Part shown: piece by piece, positions 25,715-33,552 of the stretch | Layout: the number at the start of each line of letters is the position of its first letter | Numbering within the stretch: position 1 is the first letter of the stretch | From: Paractinoplanes ovalisporus | Lineage (GTDB): Bacteria > Actinomycetota > Actinomycetes > Mycobacteriales > Micromonosporaceae | Direction: 5' to 3' | DNA length: 64,000 nucleotides | Assembly (NCBI RefSeq): GCF_016834655.1 | Contig: NZ_JAENHP010000029.1 | Span: forward strand, 1-64,000 | Program-made: the position numbers and the translations under genes | The notes under the pieces: generated by a model | Told to the model about the DNA's origin: nothing | Seen by the model: only the letters and a program-made list of their open reading frames with translations | The model's database searches: none

Positions 25715-26511
25715 GGCTTCTGGAACCCTGCGTCGGTGAGGATCTTCATCTCGGGCTCAGTCTGCACGAACGCGACGAAGGCGGTGGCCGCCGACGGGTT
25801 GGGGGCGTTCTTCAGGGTGACGATCGGATAGTCGTTGATCGCGCCGGCCGACTCGGGAAACTCGATGCCGTCCACATCGGTGCTCGCGGCCTTGGCGTCC
25901 GTACGGTAGACCAGCGCCGCGTCGACCTCGCCCAGCTTCACCTTGGACAGTGCGGCCTTGACGTCCTGCTCCAGCGTGACCGGCTTGACGTCGACGCCCG
26001 CGGCCTCGATCGCCTTCTTGGCGGCCGAGCCGCAGGGCACCTGCTCGGCGCAGAGCGCGACCTTGAGGTCCGGGTTCTTGAGGTCGGCCAGGCTCCTGAT
26101 GCCCTTCGGGTTGCCCTTGGCGGTGGCGATGACGAGCTGGTTCTTCACGAACACGGCCGGCTCGCCGGTGGCGTCACCCGCGTCGACCACGGTCTTCATG
26201 GTGGCCGGGCTGGCGGCGGCGAACACGTCGGCCGGGGCGCCCGAGGTGATCTGCTGGGCGAGACCGGAGCTGCCGCCGTACGAAATGGTGACCTTGACGG
26301 TGGGGTTCTGCGCCTCGAAGTCCGTCTTGATCTTGTCGAAGGACTCGGTGAGCGACGCCGCCGCCAGCACGATCAGCTCGCCGCCGGCCGTGGCGCCCGC
26401 ACTGCCGGACGCGCCCCCGCCCGCCGGTGAACTGTTGTCCGAGCTGCTTCCGCCGCAGGCCGCCGTGGCGAGTACCGCGAGCATCGCGATGCCGGTGAGG
26501 ACTCTCTTCAT
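25711..26511 (-). CDS. modA: Molybdate-binding lipoprotein
   Basis: 266 residues. A lipoprotein signal (VLTGIAMLAVLATAAC, Cys19) is followed by a Gly/Ser linker and a periplasmic-binding fold. LIVLAAASLTESFDKI and SYGGSSGLAQQITSGAPADVFAAAS are the oxyanion-binding loops of ModA (family knowledge). AKKAIEAAGVDVKPV and VDAALVYRTDA follow as expected. It is the first transport gene of the operon. The ATG at 26509-26511 overlaps the stop of a micro-ORF that itself repeats the end of the regulator gene upstream. Confidence 0.92.
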   Translation of the reverse strand: MKRVLTGIAMLAVLATAACGGSSSDNSSPAGGGASGSAGATAGGELIVLAAASLTESFDKIKTDFEAQNPTVKVTISYGGSSGLAQQITSGAPADVFAAASPATMKTVVDAGDATGEPAVFVKNQLVIATAKGNPKGIRSLADLKNPDLKVALCAEQVPCGSAAKKAIEAAGVDVKPVTLEQDVKAALSKVKLGEVDAALVYRTDAKAASTDVDGIEFPESAGAINDYPIVTLKNAPNPSAATAFVAFVQTEPEMKILTDAGFQKP

Positions 26512-26627
26512 TCGTCGTCTCCTCGTTCCACGACCGCCGTGGTCGACTTCCCCTCGACGTCTCCGTGATCGACTTCCACTTGTCGTTCCAGCGCTCGACT
26601 GATTTGTCGTCCCCGCGCTCGACTCAT
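26508..26627 (-). CDS. Junction micro-ORF between the Mop regulator and modA, 39 residues
   Basis: It opens at the ATG overlapping the regulator's TGA (26624-26627) and closes at the TGA overlapping the modA ATG (26508-26511). The first 16 residues are an 8-residue repeat (MSRARGRQ, ISRALERQ; 24-bp period). The last 13, KSTTAVVERGDDE, copy the regulator's own C-terminus KSTTVVVERGDDK with two changes. The 3' end plus stop/start junction of the regulator was thus duplicated, and the space between copies remained a single open frame. A conserved GGAGACGAC before each ATGA can serve as ribosome-binding site. Confidence 0.45.
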   Translation of the reverse strand: MSRARGRQISRALERQVEVDHGDVEGKSTTAVVERGDDE

Positions 26628-27031
26628 TTGTCGTCTCCGCGTTCGACGACGACCGTGGTCGACTTGATGACGGCCACCGCCGTCGAACCCACCTCGAGGC
26701 CCAGGTCGTCGACGGCCTCGCGGCTCATCAGCGACACCACCCGGAACGGCCCGGCCTGGATGTCCACCTGCGCCATCACCTCGTCGCGGACGATCGCCGT
26801 CACGATGCCGCGCATCCGGTTGCGCGCCGAGGAACGGCGGGCGCCCGCGTCGGGTTCGTCGGCCAGCGACCGGGCGAACGCGGCCAGGTCAGCGCCCGCG
26901 ACGTGCCGGTGGCCGTGGTCGTCGCGACCGGCGTTCAACCGGCCGGCGTCGACCCAGCGGCGGACCGTGTCGACACTGACACCGAGCAGTTCGGCCGCTT
27001 CACCGATGCGGTAGGTGGTCACAGTCGTCAC
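26624..27031 (-). CDS. MerR/excisionase-type HTH regulator with Mop (molybdate-binding) domain
   Basis: 135 residues from GTG 27029-27031 (a second GTG lies three codons on). The N-terminal helix-turn-helix YRIGEAAELLGVSVDTVRRWVDAGRL is followed by a single TOBE/Mop domain (ARNRMRGIVTAIVRDEVMAQVDIQAGPFRVVSLMSREAVDDLGLEVGSTAVAVIKST), which binds molybdate in homologues. It is first in the modABC operon, so it probably senses cellular molybdate and represses transport. It is unlike E. coli ModE in having one Mop domain and a shorter DNA-binding part. Confidence 0.88.
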   Translation of the reverse strand: MTTVTTYRIGEAAELLGVSVDTVRRWVDAGRLNAGRDDHGHRHVAGADLAAFARSLADEPDAGARRSSARNRMRGIVTAIVRDEVMAQVDIQAGPFRVVSLMSREAVDDLGLEVGSTAVAVIKSTTVVVERGDDK

Positions 27032-27048
27032 TCTAGGGTGGCAAATGC

Positions 27049-27076
27049 AAGGCTTCCTACCCCGTAAGGCTTGCAG
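27049..27076. promoter_or_regulatory. Operator candidate for the mod operon
   Basis: AAGGCTTCC (27049) and AAGGCTTGC (27066) form direct repeats at 17-bp pitch. The pair also reads as a near inverted repeat, GCAAGGCTT / AAGGCTTGC. It lies 18 bases upstream of the regulator start, in the gap shared with the divergent methyltransferase gene. Confidence 0.4.
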
Positions 27077-27112
27077 ATGCGGAACCGTTGCACAGCTCAC
27101 AGGGGCGGCGGC

Positions 27113-28096
27113 ATGCTGAGGGGCGTGCCCGAACGCATTGCCGAGGTCACCGCCTTCCTGGCCGAGGTGCTAGCCCCCCGCGCCCCGCTCACCGTCATCG
27201 TCGACGGGGGAGACCACGGCGCTGCGGCGAGGTTCGCTTCCCGGCTCGCCGCCGCCTTCCCGCCCTCGGCCCGGGCCTGGAACGTCGACGCCGTCATGGG
27301 CTTGAGCGGCCCGTCCGGCGGAGTGCTCGACTCGGCCCTCAACGTGCTGGAGCCGGCGGCCGACCGTGTGATCGTCTATCTGCGCGCGAGCGGCCGGGGC
27401 CCGGCCGGCGAGGGCGAACGCCGGGCCCAGGTGGTGATCGACGCGCACGATCCCCAGTGGCCGGTCATCCGCCACGTGCACCCCCGCCTGGCCGACCCCG
27501 AAAGCTGGCACCTGTCGGAGAGCCGCGCGTTCTTCGCCCCGCGCGCGGCCGGGTGGGACGAAAAGTTCGGGGACGACCTGCCCGCGTACGCGCAAGCGGT
27601 GGAATCGGCCCTGCCCACCCGCGGCGACCTGGCCCTCGACGTGGGCTGCGGAACCGGCCGCGCCCTGCCCGCCCTGGCCGAAGCGGTCGGCCCCACCGGC
27701 CGGGTGATCGGCCTCGACTGCACACCCGCGATGCTGGCCGAGGCCCGGGCCAAGGGCCGCGACCGCGTCTCCACCCTGATCCAGGCCGACGCCCGCCGCT
27801 TGCCGCTCCCCAACGAGGTGGCCGGCCTGGTCTTCGCCGCGGGCCTGGTCCACCACCTGCCCGACCCCGGGGCCGGCCTGGCCGAACTGGCCCGGGTCAC
27901 CCGCCCCGGCGGCCGCCTGGTGCTGTTCCACCCGACCGGCCGGGCCGCGCTGGCCGCCCGCCACGGCCACAAGCTGACCCCGTCCGACATCCTGAACGAG
28001 GAAAACCTGACCCGGGCCCTGGCCGCCGCGGGCTGGCTGCCGGCCCGCTACGAGGACGAGGACGGACATTTCCTGGCCGTAGCCGTCCGCGACTAA
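27113..28096 (+). CDS. SAM-dependent methyltransferase with degenerate P-loop N-domain
   Basis: 327 residues from ATG 27113. The C-terminal half (about 160-327) is a class I methyltransferase: LALDVGCGTGRALPAL, GLDCTPAMLAEARAK, QADARRLPLPNEV and HLPDPGAGLAELARVTRPGGRLV. The first 125 residues look like a uridine-kinase-type P-loop domain (LTVIVDGGDHGAAARFASRLAAAFPP), but GxxGxGKS/T is replaced by a sequence without the lysine. That half is therefore probably inactive and may bind a nucleotide or RNA (inference). The substrate is unknown. It is divergent from the mod operon and convergent with 28093-28728, with stops interleaved. Confidence 0.78.
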   Translation: MLRGVPERIAEVTAFLAEVLAPRAPLTVIVDGGDHGAAARFASRLAAAFPPSARAWNVDAVMGLSGPSGGVLDSALNVLEPAADRVIVYLRASGRGPAGEGERRAQVVIDAHDPQWPVIRHVHPRLADPESWHLSESRAFFAPRAAGWDEKFGDDLPAYAQAVESALPTRGDLALDVGCGTGRALPALAEAVGPTGRVIGLDCTPAMLAEARAKGRDRVSTLIQADARRLPLPNEVAGLVFAAGLVHHLPDPGAGLAELARVTRPGGRLVLFHPTGRAALAARHGHKLTPSDILNEENLTRALAAAGWLPARYEDEDGHFLAVAVRD

Positions 28097-28728
28097 CGCG
28101 CCTGGTCGGTGACGAAGTCGAGCGGGCCGGGCCGGCTCTGGGAGGCCGGCACAGGCTGTTCGCCGGGGTGCCGGGCCCAGGAGAGGCCGGCGGCGTCGGT
28201 GAAGAACGCGACCAGCTCGCCGGCGCTCCCGGCGACGGTGGCGTCGGCGGTCAGCGCCCCTCCGGCCGCAAGCACCGCCACCCGGGCGAGCCGGTGGTTG
28301 CGTCCCTCGACCCGGTAGTGGATCGAGACGTCCAGGACCGGCCCGGTCCCGAAGTTGGTGACCCCGCCGCTCACCTGGTCGAACGGGCTCCCGTCGGCCC
28401 GCTTCCCCGATCGGATGTCCACGTTCTCGAAGAGGACCGTCCGGGCCTGTGCCCGCTCGGCCTCCCTCCGCTCGTCGGCGGCCAGCTTCCGGTCGGCGGC
28501 GGCCTCCGCTCTCTCCTGACGGGCCTCGGCCCGGGCCCGGCGGGCCTCACCGATCTGATGCACCAGCAGCCAGAAGGTGGCCACGGCGGCGGCCAGGGCG
28601 ATCACCGCGGCGCCCAGGGTGGCCCACGCCTCCAGCTGATCGGCCCAGCTGGGCGGGTCCGCGCCCGGCGACGACGGCGGTGGCGACGACGGCGCGAACC
28701 GGATCAGGTCGAACACCGGCGGCCTCAC
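28093..28728 (-). CDS. Single-pass membrane protein with charged coiled coil
   Basis: 211 residues starting at a GTG that overlaps the stop of the giant STAND gene (GTGA). A Pro/Ser-rich N-terminus, one membrane helix (about residues 37-58: LGAAVIALAAAVATFWLLVHQI) and a long Ala/Arg/Glu coiled coil (about 60-100) precede a compact beta-rich domain (FENVDIRSGKR, VSGGVTNFGTGPVLDVSIHYRV, GELVAFFTDAAG). Coupled translation suggests it acts with the STAND protein, as a membrane effector or anchor (inference). No enzyme motif is seen. The 3' end interleaves with the methyltransferase stop. Confidence 0.7.
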   Translation of the reverse strand: MRPPVFDLIRFAPSSPPPSSPGADPPSWADQLEAWATLGAAVIALAAAVATFWLLVHQIGEARRARAEARQERAEAAADRKLAADERREAERAQARTVLFENVDIRSGKRADGSPFDQVSGGVTNFGTGPVLDVSIHYRVEGRNHRLARVAVLAAGGALTADATVAGSAGELVAFFTDAAGLSWARHPGEQPVPASQSRPGPLDFVTDQAR

Positions 28729-31700
28729 CGGCCAGGCCGGTCGAAGAGCTTCTCCCCGTCCGCCATCGGGCGTGGCTCCGAGATCTCCGTGAGCCGGTGA
28801 CGGCGCAGACCGGATGCCCACCAGATGTCCGCTCCCGGCCGGCCGGAGACGCGGTAGGCGGAGCCGTCGCCACGGATCGCGACCGAGGAGCCGTCGCGCA
28901 GAACGTGGAGCACAGCGAGGGGCCGCCCGGTGGAGGTCGACCACAGGCGGACGGTGTTGTCCCGCGCGGCCGTGGCCAGCAGCTCGCCGTCCGGTGAGAA
29001 GATCACGGCGGTCACGCCACCGACATGTCCCTCGAGTTTCAGGACCGGGTTGCCGTTCCTCGTCTCGAAGATCCGCACGACGTTGTCCGACGACCCGGTC
29101 GCCACGGTCAGGTCGTCGGGGTGCACGGCGACGCAGTTCACGCGCCCTTTGTGGCCGGCCAGGTCGATCGGCGGTTCGCCGGGTGCGGTCAGGTCCCAGA
29201 TTCCAGCGGTGGCCGACCGCCCGCCGCTCGCGGTGACCAGCCCCGTACCCGAGTGCAGAAAGGCGGTGGCGTTGAGGACCTTCTTGTGGGGCAGTGTCAT
29301 GTCACCGGCGCTCTCTCCGGTGGCCGGATCCCACATGCGGACGACCTGACCGTGGCCGACCGCCAGGACCGTCTCGGGGAAGGCCCCGGACAGCGGCCGG
29401 AACGACAGCCCGGCGACCGCCTCGCGGCCCAGCACCTTCCGATACCGCAGGCTTCCCTCGGCGGCGTCCCAGACCGCGAAACTGCGGTCCTCCGAGACCG
29501 TCGCGATCCATCGGCCGTCCGGTGCGAAGGCGACGTCGGTGACACCGTCGGCGTGACCGGTCAGCGGCCGTCGCGACGTTCCGGTCGCCAGATCCCACAC
29601 GTAGGCCACCGGAGGGTCGAGCAGCTGGCCGGCGCAGATCAGGGTGCCGTCGGGCGAGCGGGCGACGCCGTTCAACGCTCCGGTCCCGCCGCCCAGCACC
29701 TTCTCGACGGCGCCGTCCTCCAGATTCCAGATCACCACCGCGCCGTCCCACGTGGAGGCGGCCAGCCGCAACCCGTCCGGCCGGGGGTCGAAGACGAGAC
29801 CCGAGGCCCAGTACGTGCTGCTGGCCAGCGTGCTCCCGGACCACTCGGGGATCCGCGCCGGGGAGGCGGGCTCGGGCTCGATCCACCGCCGGAAACGCAC
29901 AGTCCCGTCCTTCGAGCCGGTGGCGACGACGTGCGGGGACTCTGCCGGGAAGGCGATGGCGGTGACCTCGTCGGCGTGATCGGTGAGTTTGGCCCGGAGG
30001 TCACGGGTTCCGGCCATGCAGAGCCACACCGTGCCGTCGCGGGTGCCGACGGCGACCAGCGCATCGTCGGGTGAGAACGCGACGCAGGTCAGCGCACCAC
30101 CGACCGGCAAGGACCCGACCCGGCGGCCGTCGGTGGCGTTCCAGAGCACGGCGTCACCGTCGTTCGCCACCGTGGCGATCAGGGTGCCGTCGTGCGAGAA
30201 GGCCACCGCGGTGACACTGTCGCCGTGCTCGAGCCGGAAGATCTCCCGGCCCGTGGTCAGGTCCCACACGATGGCGACACGGTCGGTCGCCGCGGTCACC
30301 ACCACCGGCCGGTCCGGTGCGGCCGCGACCGCGTTGATGTCGCCGAGCCCGTGCCGCAGCGGCCGGTAGGAGCCGTGCGGTTCCCCGTCGGTGCGACGGA
30401 TCTCCGCGGTGTGGTCCATCGAGCCGGTCAGGATCGCGTCCGCCGGCCGTGACCAGGCCAGTCCGGTCACCGGCTGGAGGTGGACGTTCCACACCTTCGA
30501 CTCTCCGGTGCCGACGTTCCAGACGCGTATGGTCCCGTCCTCGGCCGCGCTCACCAGCTCCCCGGCGCCGAGGAAGATCACGCCGCGAACGGTGCTGCTG
30601 TGCCCGGTCAGACAGCGGATCGTCGAGGGACTGCGCCCGGTCAGGTCGACGATCTCGACGACGTCGCCGCGGCCGGCTGCGAGAAGACGGTCACCGGGCC
30701 CGAAGGCGAGACAGTGGACCATCCCGCCGACGACCGCCTCGATCGTTCCGGGCCGCGCGCCGGGTGCCTCCTCGGCATCCTCCGGCGGCGCCTCCGGTCC
30801 CGCTTCGGCGGGGGAGGTGAAGGCTCCGGTCCGGGCCAGGCTCCGTACGGCACTTTCGCCCGTGTCGGCGAGTTGCGCGAGACTGCGAGGGTTGCCGGCG
30901 AGCGAGAGCAGCTGCTCGTTCTCCTCCAGCATCGCCGCCCACGTGCCGGCGGTTCCGGCGAAGCGCGCGGACAGGAACTCGTCGATCCGGTCGGCGTCGA
31001 AGGGCAGCAGCTCGGCCGTATGAAGCCCGGCCTCCGGCAGCGCGATGTCGTCGGCCTCGCCGACCGCCACGACCACCCGCGACTGATCGGTCAGCAACCT
31101 CAGCAGGCCGTCGCGGATCTCATCCGCCGCTTCGTCCCAGCCGTCGACCAGGAGCACGACCCGACCCTCGCCGATCATGTAGCGGATCCGGTCCAGGCGC
31201 AGATCGGTGAGGCCGTGCTCGAACAGGTAGCGCTGGAGGAGCCTGTCGACGGACTCCGACTCGCCGGCGTCGTCCAGGGCGAGCAGGAGCGGGGCACCGG
31301 ATTCGGGCAGTTGCCGCGCGAGCCGGCGTAGCAGGGTGCTCCGGCCGCTGCCGTCCTCACCGCGCGCCGCGACGACGGACGGCCGGTCGTTGACCAGCAG
31401 GTCGACGATCTCGTCGGCGAGGTCCTCGACGCGAGCGGACCGTCCGGCGGGACCGGTCAGCCGGGCCGGTTGCCGCACGTAGCGGGTGGAGTCACCGGCG
31501 AGCCGCTCCGCCTGCCGGCGTACGACCGGGGAGAGGTCGGTCAGGCGCTGGAACTCGGCCAGGCTCATCAGATCGACGTTCAGCTGCCGGGCCCGCGCCG
31601 TGACTTCGGGCGCCACGACGGCGTCACGGTGGACGATGACCGCCCCGCTTCCGGGGGCCACCGCTCGAACGCGTTCGGCGAGATCGTCGACTGTGGAGAC

Positions 31701-33434
31701 CAGTGTCGCCGACGGCGCCGGGCGGACGGTCACCCTTCGTACGGGAAAATCAGCGGTTTCCACCACGATGTCCCCCTCGGCCTCGCCCTCTTCCAGCCGG
31801 GCGTGCAAATAGCGGAGCCTGGTCGCCAGTCGCACCCGGCGCCGGAAGGCAGCCGTGTCCGGATCGCGGACCGGCGCCGGCCGCAGCCCGAAGTCGTGGT
31901 GCACGGTTCGAGCGGCCTCGGCGGCCCAGCTCTCCTCATCGGAACTCCACCGCCAGCCGCGCCGGTGCAGCCGGCCCGGGCCGATCGTCACCAGTTGCCA
32001 CCGCCGGTCGTGGCCGCCCGCGCCGAGAAGCAGCGGTCCCGGCTCCATCCGGGTGATGCTCGCGCCGGTGGCGTGCCCGTGCAGGATCACGCTGATCAGT
32101 TCGTCGTCGAAGACCTGGCCGAGCTCATGAGCATCCTCCAGACTCTGTTCGGCCTGGTCGGCCCGGGCCGGATTGTGGTGGACCACGCCGAGCCGCAGCC
32201 AGCCCTCGTCCCGATAGGGGCGGAGCCGGTCGGCGAGATCCTCGATCTGCGGACGGGTGAGCAGACCCCGCTCGTCGCCGTCGTGACGGCTGAGCCGGAT
32301 GGTCGAGTTGAAGCCGGCCACGACGACGCGGAGGTCGGGAAAGGTGAAGACGGTCCAGGGCCGTTCCGCGGTGAAACCGAGCCGGCCGGCCTGCGGGTCA
32401 AGCTGATCGACGGCGACAGCGAACGGACGCCACAGGTCGGCTCCGGCCGTCGGCTCGAGGAACCGGGACTGCTCGTGGACGAGTTCACGGAGCCGGGCGC
32501 TGACATCGCGTTCTCCGGGAACGACGACGATGTTCCGAGGGCTCACGTGGAGGCTGCGCGCGAGCGTACGGAGCCAGATGGCCGCACTGCCGAGCGCCCA
32601 CTTGTCTCCCGCGACGGTCAGATCTCCGCTGACGACGATCAGGTCCGGCGAGATCCCACTCAGTTCGACCTGCTTGCCGATCTCCGTCGGTAGACGCCGG
32701 TCGGCGCCCGAGGCTTCCTCGCGACCACCGAGCCGCAGATCGGACAGGTGCAGCAGGGCGATCGTTCCCGGCGCGGGCGCCGACGCGAACGCCTCGGGCC
32801 AGAAACGGCGGATCTCCTCGATGGACACCAGGTAGGCGAGGCGGTCGTCCCGATCACTGCCCGGCGGCACCAGCAGCCCGACCATCGCGCCGGTGGCCGG
32901 GTCGTACGCGGGAGAACCGCCGAATCCCGCCCCCAGCCGATGACCCCCGGCTGACCGCCAGATCACCTGGATGCGACCGTCCGCGACCCGCTCGACGACG
33001 CTGAGGTCGACCAGCACGCCGGACTCGGCGCCCGGTTCGGACGAGTAGCCGAAGACCTGGGCGTCGCCGGGGAGCAGCCCGCTCGGTGCCAGTGGCTGTG
33101 GAGCCGCTTCCGCGGGCAGATCGCCGTCGATCAGCTCCAGGCCGGCGAGGCCGAAACCCGCGCCTCCCGCCGACGGCGCCCACCGCACGACCCGGACGGT
33201 GCGCGACGGCGCCTCCGGGCGCGCCTCGGCCAGGCGCGGAAACGAGATCACCAGGTCCGTGGCCGGCCGTTCCGATTCGGACGGCGGCCGCGCCAGAGCC
33301 CGGTTGACGACGGTGGTGCTGGTGATGACATGGCGTGGACCGACCACCACTCCGAGGCCGGCCGACCGGTCGCCGGCTCCGGGGAACGACACGGTGTACC
33401 GGGCGGGCAGGTTGTCCGGAAAAGCGGTGGTCAT
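28725..33434 (-). CDS. Giant STAND ATPase: pseudo-protease, pseudo-phosphoesterase, NACHT, WD40 propeller
   Basis: 1569 residues. Domains in order: trypsin-like (1-220), calcineurin-like phosphoesterase (225-485), a basic helical linker, NACHT-type P-loop ATPase (about 670-880), Pro/Glu-rich spacer, and about 13-14 WD40 repeats (about 900-1530). Expected protease residues are changed: His to Thr41 (VITSTTVV), Asp to Gly95 (FGLAGLEL), Ser to Gly172 (GFGGSPAYD). The phosphoesterase keeps Asp232 and Asp271, but has SDLR for DxH, PGERD for GNHD and GHAT for GHxH. The P-loop GEDGSGRST has Arg698 for Lys; Walker B VVLLVDGWDEA is intact. Multi-domain STANDs of this kind belong to bacterial conflict systems (family knowledge). 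It is divergent from a second STAND gene. Confidence 0.88.
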   Translation of the reverse strand: MTTAFPDNLPARYTVSFPGAGDRSAGLGVVVGPRHVITSTTVVNRALARPPSESERPATDLVISFPRLAEARPEAPSRTVRVVRWAPSAGGAGFGLAGLELIDGDLPAEAAPQPLAPSGLLPGDAQVFGYSSEPGAESGVLVDLSVVERVADGRIQVIWRSAGGHRLGAGFGGSPAYDPATGAMVGLLVPPGSDRDDRLAYLVSIEEIRRFWPEAFASAPAPGTIALLHLSDLRLGGREEASGADRRLPTEIGKQVELSGISPDLIVVSGDLTVAGDKWALGSAAIWLRTLARSLHVSPRNIVVVPGERDVSARLRELVHEQSRFLEPTAGADLWRPFAVAVDQLDPQAGRLGFTAERPWTVFTFPDLRVVVAGFNSTIRLSRHDGDERGLLTRPQIEDLADRLRPYRDEGWLRLGVVHHNPARADQAEQSLEDAHELGQVFDDELISVILHGHATGASITRMEPGPLLLGAGGHDRRWQLVTIGPGRLHRRGWRWSSDEESWAAEAARTVHHDFGLRPAPVRDPDTAAFRRRVRLATRLRYLHARLEEGEAEGDIVVETADFPVRRVTVRPAPSATLVSTVDDLAERVRAVAPGSGAVIVHRDAVVAPEVTARARQLNVDLMSLAEFQRLTDLSPVVRRQAERLAGDSTRYVRQPARLTGPAGRSARVEDLADEIVDLLVNDRPSVVAARGEDGSGRSTLLRRLARQLPESGAPLLLALDDAGESESVDRLLQRYLFEHGLTDLRLDRIRYMIGEGRVVLLVDGWDEAADEIRDGLLRLLTDQSRVVVAVGEADDIALPEAGLHTAELLPFDADRIDEFLSARFAGTAGTWAAMLEENEQLLSLAGNPRSLAQLADTGESAVRSLARTGAFTSPAEAGPEAPPEDAEEAPGARPGTIEAVVGGMVHCLAFGPGDRLLAAGRGDVVEIVDLTGRSPSTIRCLTGHSSTVRGVIFLGAGELVSAAEDGTIRVWNVGTGESKVWNVHLQPVTGLAWSRPADAILTGSMDHTAEIRRTDGEPHGSYRPLRHGLGDINAVAAAPDRPVVVTAATDRVAIVWDLTTGREIFRLEHGDSVTAVAFSHDGTLIATVANDGDAVLWNATDGRRVGSLPVGGALTCVAFSPDDALVAVGTRDGTVWLCMAGTRDLRAKLTDHADEVTAIAFPAESPHVVATGSKDGTVRFRRWIEPEPASPARIPEWSGSTLASSTYWASGLVFDPRPDGLRLAASTWDGAVVIWNLEDGAVEKVLGGGTGALNGVARSPDGTLICAGQLLDPPVAYVWDLATGTSRRPLTGHADGVTDVAFAPDGRWIATVSEDRSFAVWDAAEGSLRYRKVLGREAVAGLSFRPLSGAFPETVLAVGHGQVVRMWDPATGESAGDMTLPHKKVLNATAFLHSGTGLVTASGGRSATAGIWDLTAPGEPPIDLAGHKGRVNCVAVHPDDLTVATGSSDNVVRIFETRNGNPVLKLEGHVGGVTAVIFSPDGELLATAARDNTVRLWSTSTGRPLAVLHVLRDGSSVAIRGDGSAYRVSGRPGADIWWASGLRRHRLTEISEPRPMADGEKLFDRPGR

Positions 33435-33462
33435 CTACCGATCGGCTCCAGTCGGCGAGTCT

Positions 33463-33552
33463 ATGATCCTCACCGTACCGCCCCGCGACGCTCCACAAAC
33501 TGTTGCCGAGTGGTGGGCCGCGAGGGACGCGAGCGAGGAGCAGATCGATTGA
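33463..33552 (+). CDS. Possible 29-residue leader peptide of the STAND-TPR gene
   Basis: ATG 33463 to TGA 33550-33552, encoding MILTVPPRDAP... with WW at residues 17-18 and the acidic end ASEEQID. Its TGA overlaps the TTG start of the STAND-TPR gene (TTGA). It lies in the 114-bp divergent gap, only 28 bp from the giant gene's ATG. GGCGAG upstream is a weak ribosome-binding site. It could be a coupling leader or chance. Confidence 0.3.
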   Translation: MILTVPPRDAPQTVAEWWAARDASEEQID

